From: Desulfobacteraceae bacterium
Lineage (GTDB): Bacteria > Desulfobacterota > Desulfobacteria > Desulfobacterales > UBA5852
Assembly: GCA_014237395.1 (NCBI GenBank)
Contig: JABZFP010000041.1
Coordinates: 124,001 to 188,000 of the forward strand
Length of the DNA: 64,000 nt
Direction of reading: 5' to 3'
The notes under the pieces were generated by a model. It was not told the DNA's origin and did no database searches. It was given only the letters and a program-made list of their open reading frames with translations. The position numbers were made by a program, and so were the translations under genes. Positions 35,202 to 44,295 of the stretch are shown here, piece by piece. Each line of letters begins with the position of its first letter. Position 1 is the stretch's first letter.

Positions 35202-37094
35202 TCAGACGACTTCCTCAAACTCGGCATCGACCACATCTTCCTTTTGGGGACTCGCGGACGACCGCGCATCGGTGCCGGAAGGTCCGCCCGCATTCTGGCT
35301 GTAAGCCATTGAGCCGATCTGCTGGGCAATCCGCTTGAGATCCTCGCTCAGTCGACGTATTTCACTCACATCTTCACCCTGCATCGCGGTTTTCAATGCC
35401 TGGACCGCATTCTGGGCCTGGGACCGGGAAGCGTCATCCAGCCGGCTTTCCAGTTCCTGCAGCGTTTTCTCGGTGGTATACACCAGGGCGTCGGCTTCGT
35501 TGCGGGCCTCCACCAATCCCTTTTTGCGTCGGTCGGTGTCGGCGTTCAGCTCGGCTTCGCGCACCAGGCGGTCGATATCCGCCTGGTCCAGACCGCTGGA
35601 AGCGGTGATGCGGATGGACTGTTCCTTGCCGGTGGCCTTGTCTTTGGCCGAAACATTCACAATCCCGTTGGCATCGATGTCGAAGGTGACCTCGATCTGG
35701 GGCAGGCCCCGGGGGGCCGGGGAGATCCCGGTCAGCTCGAAGCGACCGAGGGTCTTGTTGTCGGCGGCCATTTCCCGCTCACCTTGCAGAACATGGACGG
35801 TCACCGCCGGCTGATTGTCTTCCGCCGTTGAAAAGACCTGGCTTTGACGGGCCGGGATGGTGGTGTTGCGCTCGATCAGGCGTGTCATCACACCCCCCAG
35901 GGTTTCAATTCCCAGGGACAGGGGGGTGACATCCAGCAGGAGCACGTCCTTGATATCGCCCTTCAGGACGGCCCCCTGGATAGCGGCCCCCATGGCCACC
36001 ACCTCGTCCGGATTCACGCTTTTACCGGGTTCCCGGCCAAAAATGGCTTTGACCTTGGCTTGCACGGCCGGCATACGGGTCATACCGCCCACCATGACGA
36101 CGTCGTTGATATCCGTCGCACTAAGACCGGCATCCTGCAGGGCCTGACGACAGGGGCCTTCCAGTTTGGCCAGCAGATCCGCCACCAGGGCTTCCAGTTT
36201 GGCCCGCGACAACTTGATGTTCATATGTTTGGGGCCACCGGCATCCGCCGTGATAAAGGGCAGATTGATCTCGGTCTCCATCGAGGTGGACAGCTCCATC
36301 TTGGCTTTCTCCGCCGCCTCTTTAAGGCGCTGGAGGGCCATTTTATCGGATCGGACGTCGATGCCCTGCTCTTTGCGGAACGTGTCCGCCAGATAGTCGA
36401 TCAGGCGCAAATCAAAATCTTCTCCACCCAGGTGGGTGTCGCCGTTGGTGGCTTTGACTTCAAAAACACCGTCCCCGATTTCCAGAACGGAGATGTCAAA
36501 GGTGCCGCCGCCAAGATCGAAGACGGCGATTTTCTGATCCTTTTTGCCCTCCAGGCCATAGGCCAGCGAGGCTGCCGTGGGCTCGTTGATAATGCGCAAG
36601 ACATTGAGTCCGGCAATCTTACCCGCGTCCTTGGTGGCCTGGCGCTGGCTGTCGTCAAAATAGGCCGGCACCGTGATGACCGCGTCGGTCACCTTCTCCC
36701 CGAGATAATCCTCGGCCGATTTACGGATGGCCCCCAGGATGAAAGAGGATATTTCCGCCGGACTGTAGGCTTTGTCTTTGAGGCGGATGCGCACATCACC
36801 GTTTTCGGCCGCTTCAATTCGATACGGCAGCACCGGAATATCCTGCTGCACCTCGGGTGCGCTGTGTTTACGACCGATGAGTCGTTTGACGCCAAACACC
36901 GTGTTTTCCGGATTGGTAATGGCCTGACGCTTGGCGATCTGGCCTACCAGCCGTTCGCCGCTGTCATTGATGGCAACGATCGACGGCGTGGTGCGCCCGC
37001 CTTCCGTATTGGTGATCACCTTTGCTTCCTTGTTTTCCAGGATCGCCACACATGAATTGGTGGTTCCCAGATCAATCCCGATAACTTTTCCCAT
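35202..37094 (-). CDS. dnaK: Molecular chaperone DnaK (Hsp70)
   Basis: A 630-residue Hsp70 that binds unfolded polypeptides under ATP control. The N-terminal phosphate motif is GIDLGTTNSCVAIL; IAVFDLGGGTFDISVLEIG and VVMVGGMTRMP are further ATPase signatures. The substrate-binding domain starts near residue 385 (LLLDVTPLSLGIETLGG), and the C-terminus ends EEVV close to the usual EEVD. An alanine/serine/glycine-rich linker precedes the end. grpE and dnaJ are not adjacent. The upstream 95 bp are AT-rich, and no CIRCE repeat is visible. Confidence 0.95.
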   Translation of the reverse strand: MGKVIGIDLGTTNSCVAILENKEAKVITNTEGGRTTPSIVAINDSGERLVGQIAKRQAITNPENTVFGVKRLIGRKHSAPEVQQDIPVLPYRIEAAENGDVRIRLKDKAYSPAEISSFILGAIRKSAEDYLGEKVTDAVITVPAYFDDSQRQATKDAGKIAGLNVLRIINEPTAASLAYGLEGKKDQKIAVFDLGGGTFDISVLEIGDGVFEVKATNGDTHLGGEDFDLRLIDYLADTFRKEQGIDVRSDKMALQRLKEAAEKAKMELSTSMETEINLPFITADAGGPKHMNIKLSRAKLEALVADLLAKLEGPCRQALQDAGLSATDINDVVMVGGMTRMPAVQAKVKAIFGREPGKSVNPDEVVAMGAAIQGAVLKGDIKDVLLLDVTPLSLGIETLGGVMTRLIERNTTIPARQSQVFSTAEDNQPAVTVHVLQGEREMAADNKTLGRFELTGISPAPRGLPQIEVTFDIDANGIVNVSAKDKATGKEQSIRITASSGLDQADIDRLVREAELNADTDRRKKGLVEARNEADALVYTTEKTLQELESRLDDASRSQAQNAVQALKTAMQGEDVSEIRRLSEDLKRIAQQIGSMAYSQNAGGPSGTDARSSASPQKEDVVDAEFEEVV

Positions 37095-37191
37095 GACGAC
37101 CTCCGATAAATGATGAAATTTATTATATTACTATTTTAAAAACAATTATATAGTAATGATTAATAGTGGGTCGTCAAGGAGGGTGAAAATA

Positions 37192-37225
37192 TAAAAAGCC
37201 CCCGGTACGTAGCGTCCCGGAGGCT
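37192..37225 (-). terminator. Terminator after the thioredoxin-reductase-like gene
   Basis: A 9-bp stem with one G-U pair (37225-37217 with 37205-37197) is followed on the minus strand by a T-run (TTTTTAT). It separates the flavoprotein gene from dnaK, so they are separate units. Confidence 0.75.
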
Positions 37226-37257
37226 GATGACGTCGTTAATAAATTGGCCCGAAAGGT

Positions 37258-38169
37258 TTATCCCGCCTTGCGGCGCTGGTTTTTAGCCCACATCGCTGCA
37301 CCGATGCCCGCCACGCACCCTTCCCCGACCGCTTTAGCCATCTGCCAGGGCATGCCGCAGATGTCGCCGGCGGCAAAAATACCAGGAACGCTGGTCTCCT
37401 GCTGTTTGCTGGTCTGGATGTATTTCATTTCGTCGTCCAGCTGAATCCCCAGTTTGAGTGCCAGTTCCAGCACGCCCTTGGCGCCCTGTTCGATAAAAAC
37501 ACCCTCCACCGGCAGTTGAGTACCATCGGTCAAGCGAACGCCTTCAACCGCCGCGTTGCCATAGATCTCCTTGATGCGGCTGTTTTCATGGATGATCACT
37601 GGCGACGCCTGCAGTTCCTTGTGCAGGGTTTCGGCGACCGCCACTTTTTCACAAACCAGATGAACGTGGCCGGCCGTTTTCACCAATGTCAGCGCTCCGT
37701 CCACCGCCGCACTTTCGTTCCCGGTGACACAGACATCGGCCCCGCGGAAAAAAAGTCCGTCGCAATCCACACAGTAGCTCACCCCCTTACCCAAAAAGGC
37801 TTTTTCCCCCGGAACACCGAGTTTGTTGCGTTTGGAACCCGTCGCCAGGATCAGACTGAACGCATCGATAAACGACCCTCCCTCCGATCGGATACGAAAA
37901 CGCGACCCTTCCGGATCGATGGCAATCACGTTCTCCTCCAAAATTTCCGCCCCAAAGTGTTGGACCTGTGCCAGTCCGCGCTGCAGCATCTCTTCCCCCG
38001 AAATATTGAACAAACTGAAATAGTTTTCGATATGGGCGGTGAAAAGACTGCTTTTTTGAATGCTTCCCATGAGCAGTACGGACATTTTACGCCGTGCCGC
38101 ATGGACCGCGGCCTGCAGGCCGGCTGGCCCCAGTCCCAGTATCACAACATCGCGTTCAGATGGCTTCAT
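37258..38169 (-). CDS. Thioredoxin-reductase-like flavoprotein with atypical NAD(P) site
   Basis: A 303-residue TrxB-fold protein. The FAD motif GLGPAGLQAAVHAARR is intact, the redox pair is CVDC (near residue 131, where TrxB usually has CATC), and the C-terminal FAD motif is GIFAAGDICGMPWQMAKAVGEG. The pyridine-nucleotide motif is degraded: VTGNESAAVDGA replaces the usual GGGDSA, and the HRR-type NADPH-phosphate motif is absent (LVCEKVAVAETL). It may use NADH, ferredoxin or another donor, or reduce a partner other than thioredoxin. No thioredoxin gene is adjacent. Confidence 0.75.
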   Translation of the reverse strand: MKPSERDVVILGLGPAGLQAAVHAARRKMSVLLMGSIQKSSLFTAHIENYFSLFNISGEEMLQRGLAQVQHFGAEILEENVIAIDPEGSRFRIRSEGGSFIDAFSLILATGSKRNKLGVPGEKAFLGKGVSYCVDCDGLFFRGADVCVTGNESAAVDGALTLVKTAGHVHLVCEKVAVAETLHKELQASPVIIHENSRIKEIYGNAAVEGVRLTDGTQLPVEGVFIEQGAKGVLELALKLGIQLDDEMKYIQTSKQQETSVPGIFAAGDICGMPWQMAKAVGEGCVAGIGAAMWAKNQRRKAG

Positions 38170-38373
38170 CGCATCTTCCTCCCTTGATTGTTAACGTCCT
38201 GTCAGGACCCGCAGACTATAATAGGGATGAAATCCCGCGGCGCTACCCGTCTGCCGTTTCGAACCCGTTGGACATTTCAGATTAAATGGTTTAGGTTTCA
38301 ATCAGATACAAACCCGCGGCCGGCGGGCTGTTGCCGGCCCCAATGCCCAACTGCATATCAGGATATTTCAGCC

Positions 38374-39204
38374 ATGACAAAAGACGCACTTGCAGGTCGA
38401 CGGATCGGGTTTATCGGTGCCGGCAATATGGCCGAAGCCATCATTCGGGGGTTGCTGGAAAGCGCGGCGGTAAAACCCGGCCACATCACCGCATCCGACG
38501 TGATGCCGGAGCGGCTGAACTATATGCAGTCCACTTATGGCATCAACACCCTGGAGGACAACGCCGAATTGGTCGGGGGCGCGGACATCCTGGTACTGGC
38601 CGTGAAACCACAAGTGGTGGGCTCGGTACTGACCCACATCGGGCCCAGCACAGATGACACCAAGCTGGTTATATCGATTGTTGCGGGCCTGACGGTAGCG
38701 GCCATGGCGGCCGGACTGGGGACCGGCACGCGCATTATCCGGACGGTTCCCAACACCCCGGTATTCGTTGGCGAGGGTATGGTGGCGCTGGCTTCCGACG
38801 GCCCGGCCCGGGATGAAGACTACACTGCTGCCGAGGCCCTTTTCGCACCGGTGGCCCGCATTGTCTCCATTGAAGAAAAACTCATGGATGCGGCCCTGGG
38901 GGTTTCGGGATCGGGCCCCGCCTACGTGTTTCTGATGATCGAAGCCCTGTCGGACGGGGGCGTAAAAATGGGATTGCCCCGACACATCGCCCTTGAACTG
39001 GCGGCCCAGACCCTTCTTGGGGCGGCTAAAATGTGCCTGGAATCCGGGCGGCATCCCGGCCAGTTGAAGGACATGGTCACCTCACCGGGGGGCACCACCA
39101 TTGCCGCGCTGCACAAAATGGAAGCCGGCGGTGTGCGATCGGCCTTGATCGATGCGGTGGAGGCCGCCACCCGTCGCAGCGAAGAACTCGGCCGTCTTGG
39201 TTGA
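38374..39204 (+). CDS. proC: Pyrroline-5-carboxylate reductase
   Basis: A 276-residue enzyme for the last step of proline synthesis. The NAD(P) motif RIGFIGAGNMAEAIIRG is at the N-terminus, VLAVKPQVV follows near residue 75, and the family signature in the dimer domain is DMVTSPGGTTIAALHKME near 232. The ATG at 38374 has AGGAT upstream; the longer frame from 38188 has no ribosome site. The 200 bp before it contain no gene. Confidence 0.93.
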   Translation: MTKDALAGRRIGFIGAGNMAEAIIRGLLESAAVKPGHITASDVMPERLNYMQSTYGINTLEDNAELVGGADILVLAVKPQVVGSVLTHIGPSTDDTKLVISIVAGLTVAAMAAGLGTGTRIIRTVPNTPVFVGEGMVALASDGPARDEDYTAAEALFAPVARIVSIEEKLMDAALGVSGSGPAYVFLMIEALSDGGVKMGLPRHIALELAAQTLLGAAKMCLESGRHPGQLKDMVTSPGGTTIAALHKMEAGGVRSALIDAVEAATRRSEELGRLG

Positions 39205-39258
39205 CATGCGTCTGAAACGGGCGCGCTTTTAACCGAAACCAATAGGGCTCATTGGACA

Positions 39259-39729
39259 ATGCGATCTATCCCCCTTATTGCGCAACGGGAAATCGAGGCG
39301 AATATAGCGGTTGCCCTGATCAACCGCTATGCCGCTGCGATGGGTCGTCCTCAGGCCATTGCCATCGCCCGCGAGACCATCCAGGACCTGGCGGAGAGTG
39401 CCGGCCGGCAGATGGCCATCACCATGGGAAGCCATTCGCTGGCGGATCTTACGCAGGTGGTCCGGGAGGTATGGGCACGGGAGGGTGCGCTCGAAATCCT
39501 GTTTATCGACACGCCCCGCGACCGGCTTGCATTCGATGTTCACCGCTGCCGCTACGCCGAACTGTACGATCGTCTCGGTCTTCGCGATATGGGCATCCAC
39601 CTGTCCTGCTGCCGCGATGCCGCTTTTGCCCGGGGATTCAATCCCGCTATCCAAATGGAGCGGACTCAGACCATCATGGAGGGCGCCCCCTCCTGCGACT
39701 TTCGGTTTTCACTGACGCCGGCACCATGA
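39259..39729 (+). CDS. ATC hydrolase-like protein
   Basis: A 156-residue protein resembling the L-2-amino-thiazoline-4-carboxylic acid (ATC) hydrolase family. The conserved block runs FDVHRCRYAELYDRLGL, then HLSCCRDAAFARGFNP and QTIMEGAPSCDFRF at the C-terminus, with the cysteine pair and the final Cys-Asp typical of the family. In pseudomonads ATC hydrolase acts in L-cysteine formation from ATC, but many homologues have unknown substrates. It lies 54 bp after proC and precedes a small membrane protein. Confidence 0.75.
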   Translation: MRSIPLIAQREIEANIAVALINRYAAAMGRPQAIAIARETIQDLAESAGRQMAITMGSHSLADLTQVVREVWAREGALEILFIDTPRDRLAFDVHRCRYAELYDRLGLRDMGIHLSCCRDAAFARGFNPAIQMERTQTIMEGAPSCDFRFSLTPAP

Positions 39730-39791
39730 GATCGCCCTATGGGGGCGTCGAAAAACAGATGGACTTCGGACACCAATAAGGAGAAGTCGTC

Positions 39792-39986
39792 ATGCCTCGT
39801 TTATTAAAAATCATGATTCACCTCTCGATTTTCGCCATCGGCATACCGGCGGTGGGGTTTTCCAATTTCTGGGACTGGGAACTTTTGCGGAACATGGTGT
39901 TACCGGCTGTCGCGACCGGCTTCCTGGCTTACCTGGTCCTTTTTATTCTGACCGGTGGATACCGGGTGTTTCAATCGTCTTCCTGA
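39792..39986 (+). CDS. Small membrane protein
   Basis: A 64-residue protein with two predicted helices (about residues 5-24 and 34-55: LPAVATGFLAYLVLFILTGG). An AAGGAGAAG site lies 7 nt upstream of ATG. I do not recognise a family. It sits between the ATC-hydrolase-like gene and the selenoprotein gene, and may be cotranscribed with both. Confidence 0.6.
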   Translation: MPRLLKIMIHLSIFAIGIPAVGFSNFWDWELLRNMVLPAVATGFLAYLVLFILTGGYRVFQSSS

Positions 39987-40056
39987 GCGCATGATCGTAC
40001 CCGCTGATATCCTCCTCCTGACACGTGACGACACCTGCTACGAAAAGGAAAAAACT

Positions 40057-40662
40057 ATGCCGCACCGCAACGTCCTGGAAATTTTTTCAGACTATATCTG
40101 ACCCTGGTGCTATTTCATTACCGGGCGTATTGAAAAACTGCAGCAGGAATTTGATATCGACGTGCACTGGACGGCTTTTCCACTTCATCCGGAAACCCCG
40201 GAAGACGGCCAAAGTCTCGAAGACCTCTTTGCCGGCCGGCCGATCAACATACCGGAAATGCTGACCCATCTCCGAAACACCGCCCAACAATTAGGCCTGC
40301 CGTTTGGGGACCGCCAGATGACCTTCAACAGCCGTCGGGCCCAGGAGCTCGGAAAATGGGCCGAAAACTTCGGCCGTGGAGATGCCTTTCACAAAGCGGT
40401 CTTTAAGGCCTACTTTGCCCATGGTTTAAACATTGCCGCGGATACGGTGTTGATGGATCTTGCCCGTTCGGTCGATCTCGATCCCCAGGAAGCACGCACC
40501 GTCATCGAACAAGGGCAATATCGCGATGCGGTCGACCGGGACTGGCAGCGCTCACGGCTTATGGGAATCACCGCGGTGCCAACGTTTGTCATGAACCGGC
40601 AGCGATTGGTCGGGGCTCAGACCTACCAAGACCTGGCCCGCTTTATCGGGTCTGAAATCTAA
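40057..40662 (+). CDS. DsbA/FrnE-like thioredoxin-fold selenoprotein (UPWC)
   Basis: Reading from ATG 40057 (AAGGA 7 nt upstream) gives a 201-residue protein interrupted only by TGA at 40099-40101. Translated as selenocysteine, the N-terminus is VLEIFSDYI-U-PWCYF, exactly where DsbA/FrnE relatives have the redox pair CPWC. The frame stays open and conserved on both sides, ending with the cis-proline-like TAVPTFVMNRQRLVGAQTY. A hairpin at 40113-40135 has bacterial SECIS features. The protein is cytoplasmic (no signal peptide) and is probably a thiol-disulfide oxidoreductase. A plain start at 40162 would remove the active site and is rejected. A sequencing error or pseudogene is less likely. 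Confidence 0.85.
40113..40135 (+). promoter_or_regulatory. Bacterial SECIS-like hairpin
   Basis: TTTCA (40113-40117) pairs with TGAAA (40131-40135), then comes a U-U mismatch (40118/40130), a 3-bp upper stem TAC/GTA (40119-40121 with 40127-40129) and the loop CGGGC. The loop starts 23 nt after the first base of the TGA. G in the first loop positions, an unpaired U below a short upper stem, and this spacing are the accepted bacterial SECIS traits that recruit SelB. Confidence 0.7.
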
Positions 40663-40680
40663 TCAACCACGCCGTTTATT

Positions 40681-43600
40681 TTAGAAGAGCCTGAGCTGCA
40701 CCTGTTGCGCCTTGGGCGTCACCGACAACTGCGGGGACTGGTGTTTTAGCAAGTGCCGTTCGATGTCGCCCACAAAGGGGGAAACGATGCGGGCTTCCTG
40801 GCGGCCGTACAGGCGCCGCTTGCGCGACCAGGTTAAATAAAGCAGTTCCCGGGCTCGCGTCAGCGCCACGTAAAACAGGCGCCGCTCTTCCTCCAGATCC
40901 GAGGGCCCCTGACCGTCCCGCCGCAGCGGGATCAGCCCGTCTTCACACCCCACCACGAACACCACCGGAAACTCCAATCCTTTGGCGGCATGCATGGTGG
41001 TAAGGGTCACTTTTTCAATGCGGGCCTGCACCATATCCGCATCGGTTTGCAGGGAAACGGTGTTGATAAAGTGTTCCGAATCCCCCTGACAATCCTGCGC
41101 CCGTCGCACCAGATCGGCTACCAGATCCTTGTCCCGGGCGGCGTCATGCCCTTCCAGACGGTCCGTCCAGCTTTCAGATATGGAAACAATCTGTTCTTCC
41201 AGCGTGAGCGGCTGTAAGTCGGCGACCCATTGTTTCAGGTCTTCCAGTGCGTCACCCAGCCGCTGTCTTTTTTGGAGGGCAACCCCCTTTAAATCGGCAG
41301 GGCCGGCCTGATCCAATGCCTGTCGGAGGGTCTGTCCGCGGTCGTCCATTTCGTCCAAAAAAGCCATAACCATCGCTTTATCCAAGCGGGGTTTCATGAC
41401 ACGGGCAATACCGTTGAGATCATGCGCGCTCGCCATTCCGGTGATGATGCGCAGCAACGCCAGCAGAGCCACCACGTGGGGTTGGGTGTATGTCTTGCGG
41501 CGGCTGGCGATTTGGTAGGGAATCCCGGCTTGGTCGAATATGGCCGAAAAAACATCGGCCTGGGCCGAGGTGCGGTAAAGCACGGCAAAATCGGCAAAAC
41601 TATAGTCGTGCAGGGCGGATGAATCGACCTTGCCGGCGTCAATCGCCAGAAACCCCGCACCCCCCACCGCCTTCTCGATGATTTGACCCACCGCCACGGC
41701 TTCGGCCTTTTCCGACGGTATTTCAACCACGGCCACATGGGGCGCCCCTGTAAGACGTGAAAAAAGCCGGGACCCCAGAACCCCGAGCCCGGTGTCCGGC
41801 CCGCCACGTTGGCGAATCACCTGCCACGAAGCTTCCAAAATGGTTTCGGTGGAGCGGTAGTTGCGGGTGAGATGAATCACCCGGGCGCTGGGATAATCTT
41901 CAACAAATTGGTTGAAAAAAGCGACATCTGAACCCCGGAAACCATAGATGGCCTGATCTGGATCGCCGATGACGCATATATTGCCGGCGGCCGGCACTAG
42001 GGCCCGTATCAGCCGATATTGACCGTAATTTAAATCCTGGTACTCATCCACAAAAACATAGCGAAATCGATTCCGGCATGTGGTCCGAAAATAGTCGTCG
42101 GTCTCCAGGCGTCGGACCACCCGGAAGATCAAATCCTCGAAATCCAGAAGATGCTGGTCCGCCAGCATCTTCTGGTAAGCCGTGTAGACACGGGCAAACA
42201 CACTGGTGGCGGTATCGGCCACAACCGACTCAAAATAGGCGTCGGGGCCTTTCAGTTGCTGCTTGGCATCCACCATCTGGGAAAGCAGCTCCCGGGGTTT
42301 CAGCGTTACCGCTTTCTCGTTGCCAGTTAAACGACGCATGGTGCGCTGCAAAAGAAACAGTCGCTCATCTTCGTCAATGATGCGAAGGGGGGTTTCGGGC
42401 GTTTCCTCCCGGAGCAGCGCCCAGCATAAAGCGTGAAAGGTGGCGGTCAAAGGCAATGTCGAAGCATCATCCAGCAACTGCTCCAAACGCGAGCGCATTT
42501 CGCCGGCCGCTTTTTCCGTAAACGTCAAGGCCAGCATCGCGCCGGCCGGCACCCCGCCATCCTGTATCAAGTGGGCCATGCGATGGGTTACGGTGCGGGT
42601 TTTGCCGGTTCCCGGACCCGCCACAATCAGCAAAGGACCGTCCCCGTGGGAAATGGCCTGCTGTTGATCGCGGTTTTCCCGATCTTCCCGGAAAACAGGT
42701 GTTTGGTGCGGTGCCAAATCATCGTATGGCGACACATTTATATCTGCGTGACCGGCATTAGAACGGGAGATATCTCCGGATGAAGACACATCGCCGGCCG
42801 ATGGACCTGTTGGGGCCCCTGGAAAGAGCTGGCGCTGCCCGAAAAGGATGTGCTTTTCGGCATCGCTGAAAATCTGAATGTGGCCATAGTCACCATCGTA
42901 TCCAGCCTGAATCTCCAGTTCACCGGTGCGCATACGGCGGATCGCTTCTCCCAGCAAGGGAATGCCAGTGCGGTCCAACTGCTCCGGCGACACATCCCGC
43001 AGGATATGAAGCTCATTTCCAAGAGATTCCAGCGCCAACGTGTACGCACGCGCCACGGTTTTAGTGGCCGCACCCACCTGGAGCAACTCCGACAGGACTT
43101 CCGGCAGGGGAACAAGGCTCTCAAACGGCGGCTGCCATGACGGAATGGCTTCCGGGGGACGGTCCGCCAGCATCTGGACCCGGTTGTAAACCCCCACCGT
43201 CAACGAACGACCGCAAATCGGACAGATCCCGTTCAAGACCCTTGTTTCATCCGGCGTCAGACGGACGCCGCATTTACGATGGCCATCGAGATGGTATTTT
43301 CCCTCCTCGGGGTAAAATTCGATGGTGCCACCGAATTGATTCGTCTGGGGTTTCTCCAGCGCCGCACGAATCGCGCTATAACCGGGGGTGCAATGGAAAA
43401 TATTGGCTTCACGCGCCAGTTTGGCTGCGGAATGGGCATCCGAATTGGAGATGAGGGTAAGACGATCCAGGCTGGAAACCAAACGGTTCATGGCCGGGTC
43501 GGAAGAAAGCCCTGTTTCGGCGGCAAAGATGTGCCCGGACAGATCTTCAAAACATTCCTCCAGGCTGTCGAAACCGGATTTGGACCCCAACAGGGAAAAC

Positions 43601-44106
43601 CAAGGCGTCCAGATATGAGCCGGCACCAGAAACGCCCGCTCATCCACTTCCAGGAGTATTTCAAGCAGATCCCGGGCATCCAAACCCAGAATCGGACGGC
43701 CGTCCGACCGGATGTTGCCGATGGCATCGAGGCGCCGGTTGAACCGTTCCGCCGCGTCCAGCGAGGGCAAAAAAACAAGATTATGGTTTTTACGGGTCTT
43801 GCCGTTTTTTTTGTAAATATTACTGATTTCCGACACCAGCAGGAAATGGACTTCGGCGCGGCAACGGGCGGGCACCCGCGTGCTGCACGCCTGGGCAAGG
43901 GAGTCGCTCAGCCGCAAAAGGCCGTCCCCGGCAGGCACCAGTTTTTCTTTTATCTCAGCAAACCACCCGGGATGGGTGGCATCTCCCGTGCCCACCACCG
44001 CAAGCCCTTTGCATTGCGCGGCAATATGGAGATGCTCCAAATCGAGCGTCTTGGAGGTCGCCCGCGAAAATCGGGAGTGGATATGGAAATCAGCTAAAAA
44101 GGTCAT
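40681..44106 (-). CDS. PHP-domain / UvrD-like helicase fusion
   Basis: A 1141-residue two-part protein. Residues 1 to about 270 form a PHP metal-dependent phosphoesterase-type domain (DFHIHSRFSRAT, VVGTGDATHPGW, ISNSDAHS) followed by a small CPIC zinc-like segment near 320. From about 480 it is a full superfamily 1A helicase: Walker A GPGTGKTRTVTHR, motif II FVDEYQDLNYGQYR, motif III GDPDQAIYGFRG, motif IV LTRNYRSTETI, motif V TMHAAKGLEFPVVF, motif VI FYVALTRARELLYL. ATG 44106 (MTFLADFHIHS) is preferred. A DNA-repair role with its own nuclease is likely but unproven. It is monocistronic. Confidence 0.85.
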   Translation of the reverse strand: MTFLADFHIHSRFSRATSKTLDLEHLHIAAQCKGLAVVGTGDATHPGWFAEIKEKLVPAGDGLLRLSDSLAQACSTRVPARCRAEVHFLLVSEISNIYKKNGKTRKNHNLVFLPSLDAAERFNRRLDAIGNIRSDGRPILGLDARDLLEILLEVDERAFLVPAHIWTPWFSLLGSKSGFDSLEECFEDLSGHIFAAETGLSSDPAMNRLVSSLDRLTLISNSDAHSAAKLAREANIFHCTPGYSAIRAALEKPQTNQFGGTIEFYPEEGKYHLDGHRKCGVRLTPDETRVLNGICPICGRSLTVGVYNRVQMLADRPPEAIPSWQPPFESLVPLPEVLSELLQVGAATKTVARAYTLALESLGNELHILRDVSPEQLDRTGIPLLGEAIRRMRTGELEIQAGYDGDYGHIQIFSDAEKHILFGQRQLFPGAPTGPSAGDVSSSGDISRSNAGHADINVSPYDDLAPHQTPVFREDRENRDQQQAISHGDGPLLIVAGPGTGKTRTVTHRMAHLIQDGGVPAGAMLALTFTEKAAGEMRSRLEQLLDDASTLPLTATFHALCWALLREETPETPLRIIDEDERLFLLQRTMRRLTGNEKAVTLKPRELLSQMVDAKQQLKGPDAYFESVVADTATSVFARVYTAYQKMLADQHLLDFEDLIFRVVRRLETDDYFRTTCRNRFRYVFVDEYQDLNYGQYRLIRALVPAAGNICVIGDPDQAIYGFRGSDVAFFNQFVEDYPSARVIHLTRNYRSTETILEASWQVIRQRGGPDTGLGVLGSRLFSRLTGAPHVAVVEIPSEKAEAVAVGQIIEKAVGGAGFLAIDAGKVDSSALHDYSFADFAVLYRTSAQADVFSAIFDQAGIPYQIASRRKTYTQPHVVALLALLRIITGMASAHDLNGIARVMKPRLDKAMVMAFLDEMDDRGQTLRQALDQAGPADLKGVALQKRQRLGDALEDLKQWVADLQPLTLEEQIVSISESWTDRLEGHDAARDKDLVADLVRRAQDCQGDSEHFINTVSLQTDADMVQARIEKVTLTTMHAAKGLEFPVVFVVGCEDGLIPLRRDGQGPSDLEEERRLFYVALTRARELLYLTWSRKRRLYGRQEARIVSPFVGDIERHLLKHQSPQLSVTPKAQQVQLRLF

Positions 44107-44223
44107 GGGAATGCCTTTCCGATCAGACCAGCGAACCATGCCACGCGGTTGCCATGAACCAGCGCCGCTGAATCCTTCAAAAACCTTGTAAATTTTGGCT
44201 GATCAGGCTATATACATCTACTT

Positions 44224-44252
44224 TTGATAAATCTTTATACAAGATGTTGTAT
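44224..44252 (+). promoter_or_regulatory. Promoter candidate for rdgC
   Basis: TTGATA (44224-44229) and TTGTAT (44247-44252) are separated by 17 bp, 44 bp before the rdgC start. The -35 is close to consensus, the -10 less so. Confidence 0.4.
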
Positions 44253-44295
44253 GTTATCCCAAACAGCATCTCACAAACAATGGATATGGAATTAA

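Noticed and set aside
35844..37055. 403-residue ORF opposite dnaK
   Set aside because: Shadow of a certain dnaK on the other strand; GC-rich codon bias opens such frames.
37095..37190. Heat-shock CIRCE element before dnaK
   Set aside because: The AT-rich gap has TTGACG-type hexamers but no TTAGCACTC-N9-GAGTGCTAA repeat.
40102..40125. Alternative hairpin CCC(T)GGT/ACCGGG right after the TGA as the SECIS
   Set aside because: It also has a bulged U and a G-starting loop, but lies only about 10 nt from the TGA; the 40113-40135 hairpin fits the usual distance better.
40162..40662. Shorter DsbA-like ORF starting at 40162
   Set aside because: It lacks the redox motif; the real frame starts at 40057 with selenocysteine at the TGA.
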